A stretch of DNA of 20,550 nt from Botryllus schlosseri (GCA_000444245.1 ATSW01004290.1:1-20550); one strand, 5' to 3'. Shown: positions 1 through 8,992, numbered from the stretch's first letter. The notes: generated by a model not told the origin, from the sequence alone. A program made the numbers and translations.

Positions 1-250
1 GTCCCCTGAGATAATCCGTGCCGTATTTTACCATTTCATTGACCAGCTGCACATGATCTTCCGAAGCCAAAGTTTTTGGGCTGACGAGATGCTCTTTTGG
101 TATGATAAGATAGTGTTGCTTCGATGCGGGATTTATATCGTTGAATAGAGCTAAAGTTTCATTTTCAGCCAAAACTTTACTGCTTCCTTGCTTTTTCTGA
201 GCAATGTTACAGAAAATGCAGTTGCTTTCTTTCGAAGTTCGATTTCCCAT
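1..250 (-). CDS. HINT3: HINT3-like histidine triad (HIT) protein, first exon, 3' end beyond window
   Basis: The minus strand from the ATG at 250 gives 83 codons open to the window edge. Residues 11-14 read CIFC, followed by NIA, the N-terminal Cys pair of HINT-type HIT proteins. Then come a LFNDINPASKQHYLIIPKEH stretch, matching the conserved first half of the HIT fold (typically F.DI.P....HYLV.P..H), and the EMVKYG helix. The order and spacing resemble vertebrate HINT3. Family members hydrolyse adenosine phosphoramidates and acyl-adenylates. The catalytic HxHxH triad lies in the second half of the domain and is not in the window, so activity cannot be judged. An in-frame stop upstream with no other ATG supports this start. 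HINT1/2 or aprataxin are less likely because the spacing and the KEHLVSPKTL linker fit HINT3 better. Confidence 0.8.
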   Translation of the reverse strand, partial: MGNRTSKESNCIFCNIAQKKQGSSKVLAENETLALFNDINPASKQHYLIIPKEHLVSPKTLASEDHVQLVNEMVKYGTDYLRG

Positions 251-1766
251 TACTTTACGAAAGACAGCATTAAAGCATATTACAACTAACCTACGCTAAA
301 AGTGATATGTTCTCACATAAATTTTCATGTTAGCCATGTCGCTTATTAAACATACAGTTTTGAAACGAGCAACATAGCCACAATATGGTCACTGACAGTT
401 GATTTACTCATGACGCACAAACGCTATCAAATAATTACCAAACTTTATGTGTATCATGTGGATAGGCACGCTTTTTCAAAACATGGTTACACCCCAGTTA
501 GTTAATTGGATGTTAAACAGATATCATTACATGACATAATGAAGAAGAGTGGTTGGCGTTATTGTGAACCCTGACAATCCAATTCACAAGCTGCACACAA
601 CCCTGGATTGTGGTTCAGTCATCGACAGGAATTGCATCACATTCCGGTTGTAAGGCTTGACAATACTGTAGAAGTCTCGAAAAGTAGCCATGAATAATTT
701 AAGCAACACCTTACTATGGGTTTAGATGCAAAAATGCTAGCATGTAAGCTCTCAGCTTGGAAATTACATTACAAAATGCAGTCTAATGTTCGATTTCCTA
801 TGGCACAGTATGCCCCTCCCTAATTACCCCAGTAGAGTGCTACTCTGAAATTACATTGTCAGGCATGTTGATCCAGGGACTCGGCTGATCCATTAAAATA
901 TTCTGCATTTCTTAGTTTACGAAACCATGTGCCTGATTGTGAGGCCCACGATTCAAAAGCAGTGTGTTGTATAACAACAGCAAAATCCTGCAAGTCGACT
1001 TAGTGATAAATGATCACTAACACTATACGATATTGAAATGATTGACACATAGTAAACAAGGGCAACACAAATAGCTGTTAGGTATTTGAAAATAAGCAAA
1101 AATGAGACAGCACGAGCCGTCCCGAAAAAAAATAAATACAAAGAAGACGATAGGACATCAACATGGCATTGTAAAATACATCATGCAATATTGAGCAAGA
1201 CAGTTCAAGGATTTTAGGTTATCCAACAATGAATCCGCATACCCACTGAAATATTGCAGGGGTTCCTCACTTCTGCACAATTACCACGAGACCGTAGCTT
1301 TGCTCCATAATAAACCCATCGGCCGCCGATAATATCGAGTCCGTATCACACCTTGAAAGGCCATTGGAGGTATAAACAAACATTGGCAAAAACTATAATC
1401 TGCGACTGTTGGACAGGGAACATTGATAAATTTTTTATAGATCACAGGTGTCCCAGAAGCAGCCTTGCTAGTTTATTTTATGCCCATGAATATCAATGGA
1501 TGTGAAGTTATCCGAATAACTTCTCTGTATGTAGTTTTGGAAGTGCGTCTACTCATAACTTACAAGCATTAAGGCACTACGAAACACCAGTGTCAAGAAA
1601 CACAACTTGCAGGGGCCTACCACCGCCTCCGACCAGCTGTGATCATATCTGATCCCTCACCTTGAGTAGAAAGCTCAAAACCAGTCTCAATGTGCAAGCA
1701 ACAGCCCGCCCGGAGCTAGATAGTATTTAATGAAACNGATTTATCATNGCGCACAGTTACAATTTG
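251..1766. other. Intergenic region, HINT3 5' flank and RBM18 3' flank
   Basis: I see no convincing gene in this 1.5-kb stretch; open frames are short and composition is AT-rich. It should hold the promoter of the minus-strand HINT3 gene (upper side of 250) and the 3' UTR of RBM18 (lower side of 1767). A small imperfect inverted repeat pairs TGAACC...ACAATCCA (565-581) with TGGATTGTGGTTCA (604-617). Two ambiguous bases (N) at 1737 and 1748 lie in the presumed RBM18 3' UTR. Confidence 0.6.
1472..1477 (-). promoter_or_regulatory. Candidate polyadenylation signal AATAAA for RBM18
   Basis: The plus strand reads TTTATT, giving a canonical AATAAA on the minus strand 290 nt past the RBM18 stop. A closer weaker variant (ATTAAA) lies at about 1726-1731, only 35 nt past the stop. 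Which is used cannot be told from sequence. By contrast, no AATAAA is seen in the gap between NRDE2 and RBM18. Confidence 0.4.
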
Positions 1767-2387
1767 TTAACGCCTCCTTTTTTTCTTATAATACGGTTTA
1801 CTTGCTTCCTTGGCAGCGGCTGCAGCTTTAGCCGCCGCGTTTTGCTTCGAAAGCGCCAACAGTGGATGTAACTTAGTCGAAGACGATTGGGCAGTTTGCT
1901 CTTTTGTACGTTCCATTTCTTTCAATTTCGCCTCGATGGCGTGAATGGTGGCTTGCGACGAACGTTTCGACTTAAAAGGGGCTTTATCTTCGACGGCGAC
2001 ATCTGTAGGTAATTTCAGCGTCTCCTTATTGCGCTCCGACTTTTCCGTTGGATGACTGTCCGCCCAGCGCACTTGCAGCCTTTTAGACAGCACCCGCATG
2101 TTATGAAGCTTTAAAATAGCGCGGGCGGCGTGTTCTTCTTTTTCAAAAGTCACGAAACAATACCCTCTGGGCTGACCGGCCAGCGTGCCGGTTTTATGCA
2201 CGAGAAAGTCAAACTGTTTGATTTTTCCGAAATTTTTCAGTATCTGCACCATTGTGTATTCGGTGATTTTTACGTCCATGTTCCCGATCCANATCCGTTG
2301 AGCTAAAGACGCCCCTTCAAAGTCCTCCTCCAACGGAAGAGGTTGGGAGGTTTTATCATGTTGAGCGGCTGTAAAACCAGTGGTCAT
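1767..2387 (-). CDS. RBM18: RBM18, RNA-binding protein 18 (single RRM), intronless
   Basis: Uninterrupted 206-codon frame from ATG 2387 to a stop at 1767. After a short acidic lead with LPLE, one RRM spans about residues 30-112. RNP2 is WIGNMD, then KITEY and FGKIKQFDFLVHK, then RNP1 as RGYCFVTF, and the domain ends in LQVRWADS. This order matches the vertebrate RBM18 domain closely. A second conserved block, IHAIEAKLKEM, lies near residue 150. The tail is lysine/arginine rich (KKKRRR at the end) with an alanine run; human RBM18 is 190 aa and also ends in basic residues. One N at 2292 falls in a codon ATN (Ile or Met) just before WIGN. The gene lies 157 bp downstream of NRDE2 on the same strand and has an acceptor-like tract 30 nt before its ATG, so it is probably the second gene of an operon. 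Confidence 0.93.
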   Translation of the reverse strand: MTTGFTAAQHDKTSQPLPLEEDFEGASLAQRXWIGNMDVKITEYTMVQILKNFGKIKQFDFLVHKTGTLAGQPRGYCFVTFEKEEHAARAILKLHNMRVLSKRLQVRWADSHPTEKSERNKETLKLPTDVAVEDKAPFKSKRSSQATIHAIEAKLKEMERTKEQTAQSSSTKLHPLLALSKQNAAAKAAAAAKEASKPYYKKKRRR

Positions 2388-2416
2388 CTCGGCTAAAAAG
2401 CTTCATTAACCCTAAT

Positions 2417-2433
2417 CTGAAAAAGAATTAGAA
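2417..2433 (-). promoter_or_regulatory. Probable trans-splice acceptor upstream of RBM18
   Basis: Minus-strand text TTCTAATTCTTTTTCAG ends at 2417. It holds a branch-like CTAAT, a pyrimidine tract and a terminal CAG. The mature 5' leader would start at 2416 and run 29 nt to the ATG. It sits inside the 157-bp gap behind the NRDE2 stop, and no matching upstream RBM18 exon is seen, so SL addition is likelier than cis-splicing. A short out-of-frame ATG at 2406 lies within the leader. Confidence 0.6.
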
Positions 2434-2543
2434 AGATTTGTGTATGTTGTCTCAATAACGTGAAACAGATAAATATACATCCACATATTTCTTGTCACGG
2501 TCAATTTCTAGACTTTGATCATGAAATAGGATAATAACACACA

Positions 2544-5500
2544 TTAGAAAGTCATCAGTAACTGAACTTCTTCCACCGGAGTACGTAAACGCAGATTTTT
2601 CTTTGAAATATTGCCAACGACTTCACTCAGTTTATCAGGGTGATGAAGCAAGACGTCCAAATGCAGATCGCGTGACCAGGAACAAGAGTCTAACGCTCTG
2701 GTGTACAATCCTTCAATTTTGCGCGGATCGATTTGGGACTGAGCTTGAATGTAAGCTCTCCACAGTACCGCAGAGCCAGGGCAGCTATCCATCGATAACG
2801 CACGTTCGAACAGATTTTGAATTCTAACATCCAACAAGGTATGATTGCTGGCATCAGCACAGCCGGTATCGTTCGTGGCTTCTAAAATTCTTTTTCTACG
2901 TTTCAGTTCGTAATCGATCGCACATAACCATGGGATTGCCGAAGTTTGGTGATCGGAACAGGCTTTCGCGAAATGCATTCTGACATTCCGACTGAGATAA
3001 GACGACAAATCAAACTCGGCTATAAACCAAGCGAAATGCGGATTGCACGGATATTTTTGAGCCGCTTCGTACACCATACGCTTGAAATCAGACATCAAAA
3101 GCGTTTTCGACTCTCTCAAATACCAGAAATAAAACTCGTACAGATTCTCCAAGTCGATTTTCGCTTGGAAGCAGTCTTTTTCCATCTTCTTACACAAAAA
3201 AAGTATTGCCTCGTCGATAATTTTGTGCGTTTTCTCTGGTAAGAAATATACCGAAAATACGAAAAAGCAACAAACTACATTAAAATATGGGCTTGAAAAT
3301 TCGTTTTCGGTCATGCCAGAAAAGTCTTTCTCGTAATCAAACTGTTCGTACAATGACTGCAACTCTTCTAGCAAATAATCATATCCAGAATTGGCTTTCG
3401 CTACCGCTGTCGACGTCAAACTTTCACCGTTAGCTTGTCCAAATTTGCATCCGTCTCCCAAGCACGCCAGGACAGATAACAAAACCTTGTTGTGCGGGCA
3501 GTCCTTGCTTTTCCGCACATCGCCGACGTCGCAATCGTTACAAGTGGAGATATGTAACTGCGAAATAACTCTGCATAAAAGATAGACTTTGTGCGCGCGC
3601 TGTCTTTTGACGCCCACATTCTTGTGGTTCAGCAACGGCACTGACATTGCAACTGATGTTTGCAATATCTTCAACGCATCTTGCTTTTTACTGCATAGCC
3701 ATTCGATAACTGCAAAACTCATCCATACGCAAAGAAGATTCGGTTTTACCGACAGCATCTTTTTCATCTCTTTTTTCGCTTCTTTACCGCATTTCTTCAA
3801 ATCCTTCGATTGATCATCGATGTAAAAACTGATTGCTCTTTTTTCAAAATACAGAGCGTAACAATCACACAACAATGTATGGAGCGAATCATTTTTCAAC
3901 GTCGCGTCAAAGAGTTGTTGAAATACGTTACACACGTACAAATGTTTATCATTTTCGAGACATCCCAATCGAGACTCTTGCTCGTTTCCGATCAAAAACG
4001 GTCTGGGAACGTAAAGCTGTTCGTACGGGCGCATGGCTTGATTGGAATGAGTGAAACGGAATATGCTCTGAACAGAAAAAGGGTGTGATACGGTGGTAGC
4101 ATACGAAATTGGAGAGCCTAGTAAGCTCAAAAATCCATTCAAGATTTGTATTTTGGCACGATCCGCTTCTACTGCGAATAAAAATCCTTTAATATCAGAA
4201 AAAGGCACTGTTCGTTCATCATCATCACATTCCTCACCCTTAAATGTAGGTTTCCATGGTAACCAGTGATTGTGGCTTCTCGTTTTATCGATTACCAACC
4301 AATTTTCAGTCAAGCTTTTGTCCGGATCTACATCGTCATCTTCATCTTCACCCTCAGCGGAATCATCGTACAAATCGTCAGCCTTAGAGACCCATCCCCC
4401 CGTCACTTGTTTATCCGCAAACTCCGCGAACCCTTTCGAATTCGGCTTGCCTACGATTCGATTATCTCCTTCGAAATACAACTTCATATGTTCCACCGTG
4501 TCCGACCATTCGGCATCCTGCGTCGGCCCACGAAAGTTCAACTCCAACATGCATTGGTACAAGGCCACGCATTGCTCCGTAAGTCCAGCTGCGGATTGAA
4601 AATCGACATACTCGGACAGCAGTTGGACTAGTCTCTGTTCACCCGACACTTCGGACATAGTTTCTTGCATATAAGTGCCTTCTTTAACGGACCTAAGTAT
4701 TTCGATACAATGTGAATACGCTCTCCGTGTGCGCTTGATGCTGAACGCAGAAAAACTGTTGCAGTTGATGTGTAATATGTACGATTTCCAAACTTCCATA
4801 TTGTCAGGAAATCGAAATAGTATATTCTCCCATTCTTTGTCGACGATGCCTTGTTCGTGCTCGAGTTCGGACTGTAATCTGACTCGCATTATTTGAAGAG
4901 ACGCGTCTTTAGGATTAGAACGTACCGCGTGGTTTAGTATCTCTATTTTTTTCTCAATGACGACACGCGCTTTTGAGGTTTTATTATCAAGGTGAAAAGC
5001 TTCATCCTGCCAGGCAACGAATCTTTTCCATAAGCTAACGTCGTTTGAATTTTCTCTAGTCTGACGATTGAATCGTTCGGTAGTTTTTTTCACGGTGTCA
5101 CTAAACGATTCGTCAACTTCCTCTGCGGCTGTGTCGTCATCTTCTTTACGAAGGGCACAAAAAGCTTCGTACAATGGCGAAAATTTACTAGGTAAGTATG
5201 TCTGCGGCGTGGGGGCCGCGCTGTTGAAATACCGATCCTGTTTGTCTGCGTTTCTTGGTCTTTTCCGTTTTTTCTTTTTCCTGGTCACCGACATTTCGAC
5301 GCGTTTCCAATCGGGAGTTCCGAGACAGAACAAACAGTCTCGGTAAAATTTCGGGATCAGAACTTTGTAAGGACGTGAAAAATGTACGTTGTCTTTATCC
5401 CCTGTCTTATCCGCTTTGTACGTTTTAGAGCTGACAGGTTCGAGTTTATCGACAATGTACGATACTTTCAACAAACTTACATCGTTGACAATTTCTTTTT

Positions 5501-5753
5501 TTGCTACCACCGGTTTAATTTGATCTTTTTTATCCCGACTTGATGTCATATCTCGCTTCACAAATTTACGTTGTTTTTCATCTTCACTTGAGCTCGATTC
5601 GTACCCACACTTTTGCTCATACTCGGCGAGTTTCGAAGCCTTGCTGGCTTGATAACTCTTGTTTTGTAACCATGACTGATCCGAGGACGCGTTGTGTTTC
5701 TCTGCAGCCTCAGACTTGGAAGAAATGTATCCGGCAGCAGGAAATAGACTCAT
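2544..5753 (-). CDS. NRDE2: NRDE2, nuclear RNAi-defective-2 homologue, intronless
   Basis: Continuous 1069-codon frame. The start at 5753 (MSLFPAAG) is preferred over the in-frame ATG 27 codons upstream because vertebrate NRDE2 begins MALFPAF and an acceptor-like AG lies just 2 nt before it. Visible landmarks are SWLQNKSY at residues 27-34, a Ser/Glu-rich stretch near 50, a basic KKKKRKRPR patch, ERFNRQTRENSNDVSLWKRF (the start of the NRDE-2 domain), an acidic run of D/E, and RSHNHWLPWKP near residue 495. HAT/TPR-like helical repeats follow to the C terminus. The final residues (NLRLRTPVEEVQLL) match the vertebrate C-terminal block, so the protein is complete; human NRDE2 is 1164 aa. In other animals NRDE2 acts in the nucleus with the exosome helicase MTR4 in RNA surveillance. 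It is likely the first gene of an operon with RBM18. Vertebrate NRDE2 is split into many exons; here there are none. Confidence 0.93.
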   Translation of the reverse strand: MSLFPAAGYISSKSEAAEKHNASSDQSWLQNKSYQASKASKLAEYEQKCGYESSSSEDEKQRKFVKRDMTSSRDKKDQIKPVVAKKEIVNDVSLLKVSYIVDKLEPVSSKTYKADKTGDKDNVHFSRPYKVLIPKFYRDCLFCLGTPDWKRVEMSVTRKKKKRKRPRNADKQDRYFNSAAPTPQTYLPSKFSPLYEAFCALRKEDDDTAAEEVDESFSDTVKKTTERFNRQTRENSNDVSLWKRFVAWQDEAFHLDNKTSKARVVIEKKIEILNHAVRSNPKDASLQIMRVRLQSELEHEQGIVDKEWENILFRFPDNMEVWKSYILHINCNSFSAFSIKRTRRAYSHCIEILRSVKEGTYMQETMSEVSGEQRLVQLLSEYVDFQSAAGLTEQCVALYQCMLELNFRGPTQDAEWSDTVEHMKLYFEGDNRIVGKPNSKGFAEFADKQVTGGWVSKADDLYDDSAEGEDEDDDVDPDKSLTENWLVIDKTRSHNHWLPWKPTFKGEECDDDERTVPFSDIKGFLFAVEADRAKIQILNGFLSLLGSPISYATTVSHPFSVQSIFRFTHSNQAMRPYEQLYVPRPFLIGNEQESRLGCLENDKHLYVCNVFQQLFDATLKNDSLHTLLCDCYALYFEKRAISFYIDDQSKDLKKCGKEAKKEMKKMLSVKPNLLCVWMSFAVIEWLCSKKQDALKILQTSVAMSVPLLNHKNVGVKRQRAHKVYLLCRVISQLHISTCNDCDVGDVRKSKDCPHNKVLLSVLACLGDGCKFGQANGESLTSTAVAKANSGYDYLLEELQSLYEQFDYEKDFSGMTENEFSSPYFNVVCCFFVFSVYFLPEKTHKIIDEAILFLCKKMEKDCFQAKIDLENLYEFYFWYLRESKTLLMSDFKRMVYEAAQKYPCNPHFAWFIAEFDLSSYLSRNVRMHFAKACSDHQTSAIPWLCAIDYELKRRKRILEATNDTGCADASNHTLLDVRIQNLFERALSMDSCPGSAVLWRAYIQAQSQIDPRKIEGLYTRALDSCSWSRDLHLDVLLHHPDKLSEVVGNISKKNLRLRTPVEEVQLLMTF

Positions 5754-5755
5754 AT

Positions 5756-5772
5756 CTACATAAAAAAGATAA
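5756..5772 (-). promoter_or_regulatory. Probable trans-splice acceptor 2 nt before the NRDE2 ATG
   Basis: Minus-strand text TTATCTTTTTTATGTAG ends at 5756. The AG is followed by AT and then the ATG at 5753. A pyrimidine-rich tract ending so close to a start codon is typical of SL acceptor sites in tunicates and helps decide the start. It would make the 27-codon in-frame extension part of the discarded outron. Confidence 0.55.
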
Positions 5773-5844
5773 CCATACGCTGTCCTATAGCGATAAGTTA
5801 AGAATGAGAGTGAGTGAAATGTCGTAGAACACAAATTCGCAAAG

Positions 5845-6300
5845 AATCTTCGAGGTACGGAATTCCAGTATACAATCGTATAGTATATTCATATTGAAAC
5901 TAGGTCAGGGGTAATCATCAGCAATAATATTCTTTCTAATTCTCTACTAGTTACTGACCAATTGATCATTACCTGTGATGAGAGTCAGCTGCAAATATTC
6001 CGGCTTCTTTCAATATGAATATATTCTGCAATTATAGCCACAAATTCCCAAGTTAACCTACCAACAGATAAACGAATTCCTTATAACAATTGACAAGGAG
6101 AATAGGACAGGTCTTCTATGTCCTAATAATTATTAAATAGCATATTCATATTAAAATGAACCCGAATATTTTCGGCTGACACTCGTCAGGGGTAATCGTC
6201 AGCAACTAGTAGAGAATTCGAAAGAATATTCGGGTTCATTTTAATATGAATATGCTATTCAATTGTATATTGAAGTTCTGTACCTCAAAGAAGCTGTTCT
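5845..6300. repeat. Fold-back repeat, two related hairpin units in inverted arrangement
   Basis: The outer ends are inverted and diverged: the segment near 5851-5872 (GAGGTACGGAATTCCAGTATA) pairs with 6266-6287 (TATATTGAAGTTCTGTACC). Inside are two related units of about 200 bp in opposite orientation. Each has ends like ATAGTATATTCATATTGAAA and an internal motif CAGGGGTAATCGTCAGCA next to CTACTAGT. The right unit is intact and the left is more diverged. Other copies occur at 18951-19070 and, as an end fragment, at 11963-11996, so it is a dispersed family, probably a non-autonomous DNA element. I could not fix a target duplication. Confidence 0.6.
6136..6259. repeat. Perfect 35-bp inverted repeat hairpin
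   Basis: The 35 bases at 6136-6170 are the exact reverse complement of 6225-6259, around a 54-nt spacer containing GGCTGACACTCGTCAGGGG. Both arms contain CATATTCATATTAAAATGAA. Perfect pairing over this length implies a recent element or gene conversion. It is the better preserved unit of the surrounding fold-back repeat. Confidence 0.85.
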
Positions 6301-6577
6301 AATAATTATTAGAAATATATATCGTAAAGACATAAACATAGCATAAGAGTATAGCCTACCATTTGTACCCAGCAATATCAAGAATGTTAATTTTCAGCAA
6401 AACCGACACACAAGAACAATCTTTTACAAATTTATCATGCATCCATGAATGACATATCGTTATGTAGGTGACAATATTAAAATTGAATCCAATCAGGTTT
6501 ATCGCAGCATGAATTACAAAAGTCAGACATATTTCATTTGAATGCTATGATCATGAAGACCTTTCACCATTGTACAG

Positions 6578-6917
6578 TAGGGCTGTTCAAAAATAACTTT
6601 TTTTCCCCGGATTCCAGCCATTTACTGATTAAATTGTCAGGTTAACATAAAAAATGCAGCACACCAAATTTGGTTCAAGTCTAACAAGTACAAGCCTTCG
6701 CAGATCCAATTAAAATTTTTAATTTATTCGGGAAAATTTAAAAAAAAAATTCAAATTTTTCTGTCAACCCCATGAAATTGTTGGGTTGTCTTCAAAGACG
6801 ATGCAAAACAAATTTGACTCAATTCCAACGAGTAGAAGCGGAGTTGTTAGTTGATAATTCTCGGATTATACTTGATTAGCTGGAATCCAGAAAAAATGTT
6901 ATTTTTGAACAGCCCTA
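6578..6917. mobile_element. MITE (TAGGGCTGTTC family), internally deleted copy
   Basis: The left end TAGGGCTGTTCAAAAATAAC and the right end GTTATTTTTGAACAGCCCTA form terminal inverted repeats. Similarity runs on for about 40 bp through GGATTCCAGC. A TA flank at each side would fit a Tc1/mariner-type insertion, but TGTACA plus one base also flanks both ends (6571-6576 and 6919-6924). The body matches one arm of the full palindromic copy at 14770-15384, including two related sub-repeats starting CAAATTTG. This copy therefore looks like a one-arm deletion derivative with no coding capacity. Confidence 0.85.
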
Positions 6918-7399
6918 TTGTACACACGCTGATATACACTAATATTTGCAACATAATAGTCATTAGTTATGAATGCAGTAGGCCAATATCTATGCCTGGC
7001 CAAGTGATGAAAACTATACATTGATTTGCAGAGGTAAGACATAGATCAAGACATCTCCACAAAATCTGTCACTATAGTCATGTGTGAGGGTCATAGATCC
7101 AGAATTAAATTCAGTGGAATAGCGAATCTTAGACTTACAAATGTATTATGCAAATATATTATGCAGATGTGGCTGGTCATGATTGATAACCTATCCATTC
7201 ACAAGCAGTTCGGTTCTACATGCTAATCTGATATCACGGCAAAGAGCAACAAAGGTGTGTATAGAATGTAATGAGAGACGTAGAATATCTCTGCTCCTGC
7301 TTCCGTAGTTAGTTGATTCAACCTGATGCTGATGGACAATGCCCAATTGCCCATGGCATGTGCACCATATGTGTTGTTCCTACAAAGTGCAACATCTGA

Positions 7400-7795
7400 T
7401 CAAGGTTCTTTCCGTAAGGCTTTGTACTCTTCAATTTGCTCTGGATAAACTGCTTCCAACTGTGACAGCAATTCTTGTCGAAATTTCCTGTACACCTCAA
7501 TCTTTCCCTTTATCACTTCATTTTTTGAAAGAGCTTTTTCGATGCAATGTTTTGTGTAAAGCTGCGGGTTCTTTCCGTTGTCTATATAATCGAATACTTC
7601 CAACGGCACGTGTACTTGCGCGAGCGACGTTTTGCAAGCATCGATTTCTTTCAATCCATTTATCATGGAATTGATCTTTTGATTCAGCACAGTTTGACCC
7701 TGTGGTTGAAAGTCGCTCACAATGATACCGAGCTGGCGAACGTTTTCGATGAATTGTTCTAAATGCTCCTCGAGGGGCTCGAATTTGTCACCCAT
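7400..7795 (-). CDS. MED10: MED10, Mediator complex subunit 10, intronless
   Basis: An open frame of 131 codons runs from the ATG at 7795 (MGDKFEPLEEHLEQF) to the stop at 7400. It matches the small helical Mediator subunit through RQLGIIVSDFQPQGQ, VPLEVFDYIDNGKNPQLYTK and KNEVIKGKIEVYRKF; human MED10 is 135 aa. MED10 belongs to the Mediator middle module, which links activators to RNA polymerase II in the nucleus. The frame stays open 25 codons upstream of this ATG, but that extension has no family resemblance. A TGTTGCAG at 7806-7813 could be an acceptor (cis or SL) 10 nt before the ATG. No introns interrupt it, unlike vertebrate MED10. Confidence 0.94.
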   Translation of the reverse strand: MGDKFEPLEEHLEQFIENVRQLGIIVSDFQPQGQTVLNQKINSMINGLKEIDACKTSLAQVHVPLEVFDYIDNGKNPQLYTKHCIEKALSKNEVIKGKIEVYRKFRQELLSQLEAVYPEQIEEYKALRKEP

Positions 7796-8674
7796 GCCAG
7801 AGATCCTGCAACACCAGTCCGAAGCTACGCAAACAAAATCAACATTCGACAAGTCAAAAGCCAAAGACAATACTGATCATTCGATGAGTCTAAAATGGCG
7901 ACGGCAACGACGGTAACACCACATATATGTGCTTCTAAGACTGACGAACCCTACCAGCAACGACAATCGGAGTGGTTTAAAACTACAGATGAGACAAACG
8001 ATATCGGAAAAGTCACCCCAAACGCCATGCACAATGCACATGTATATTTCATATGCGAAAATGTATAGTAGTGATCGCATGTATCTCGAGCTGTTTTTAT
8101 ATGGTTTATCGAGATGAGTATTTTTCTAGTCACATTCGATAGTTTTACTATAGATTACCAACTCACGAGAGTGCACTGGTCCATCCCGATAAAAATAGAG
8201 GGATACAAGTTTTCTGTGCTTCAGAAATATGTTTCTGTCTGTTGGCACCGGTTCAGCTGGTCATTTAAATTTTTTCATTGCCGTTCATAGCGTCGTCATA
8301 CGAACCCCGTCGGCTACGTTGTTATTTTGGAGTGACCTGAGAATAAGAAATTATCGTGCCTTACTAGCGACATCCCAAGGATCTGGCAATTTTACTTCAC
8401 TCTTATCACTCTTGTCAGTCGCTCTTGACCATTGTTAACTCCACGCCTCTAAGGTATAAAATAACAGCAAATTATAATAATTTGTGTTTTTAACTTATCG
8501 ATTCCAAAATGATCTCGCTATTCAAAACTGAAATATTTGTTGTTGTAGATAATTTTATGGTCTAGAAAAATTTGCTATGTTTATGTGTATATAGTATATG
8601 GAACGAAATATGGGTAAGGAATAAGATTACGACCGATAAATTTTGATCTCATTACAACCAAATCAGTATAAGAA

Positions 8675-8893
8675 CTAAGAAGAGTCATTGCCGACCTCTA
8701 CCTCTACCTTTTGCAACTTGCAGAATCGGCCAATCAGATCGCGGAAAGCTGTCTTGTTTACCTTGCAAACTCTGTTTTCGTCACCGACCAGCGAAAACAG
8801 TTTCGCCTCCTCGAAGTCAGTCAGGGAGTCATCTAGTTGTACACCTGCTTTATTGGCTAGTAGCTTTATTGGGTCAGTGTAAGACAGGATTTT
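8675..8893 (-). CDS. Unrecognised protein-like open frame, possibly an exon
   Basis: The minus strand is open for 72 codons before TAG at 8675, bounded upstream by a stop at 8894-8896. It has no ATG, so it would have to be an internal or terminal exon or a gene remnant. Composition is protein-like (charged and amphipathic: TDFEEAKLFSLVGDENR then VCKVNKTAFRDLIGRF) with GC-richer codons than its surroundings. The helix-loop-helix spacing hints at a degenerate EF-hand, but the loop lacks the usual Gly and acidic pattern, so this is only a guess. A donor-like AAAAG|GTAGAG lies near its end. I do not recognise the protein. Confidence 0.35.
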   Translation of the reverse strand, partial: KILSYTDPIKLLANKAGVQLDDSLTDFEEAKLFSLVGDENRVCKVNKTAFRDLIGRFCKLQKVEVEVGNDSS

Positions 8894-8992
8894 TTAGAGC
8901 TACGTTTTACCAATAAGACTGCCTACGTCGGAACTTATATACAGGGAATAAATAGCGTACATTACTATACTGTTATACTGATAGGTGATACC

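Larger units (their letters stand above)
5835..7399. other. Intergenic region between NRDE2 and MED10, mostly repeats
   Basis: No gene is supported here. The left third is a fold-back repeat family (5845-6300) and the middle is a MITE (6578-6917), both listed separately. The remainder (6301-6577 and 6918-7399) is AT-rich sequence in which I see no coding signal; it should include the MED10 3' UTR next to 7400 and the NRDE2 promoter or outron next to 5834. Confidence 0.6.

Noticed and set aside
1257-1270. CAGGGGTTCCTCA as an hAT terminal repeat
   Set aside because: No matching opposite end or target duplication found nearby.
5754-5834. 27-codon N-terminal extension of NRDE2
   Set aside because: It lacks similarity to NRDE2 and crosses an acceptor-like AG placed 2 nt before MSLFPAAG.
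8229-8438. 69-codon plus-strand frame rich in Leu/Ser
   Set aside because: Composition is low-information and it opposes the more protein-like minus-strand text; no recognisable family.
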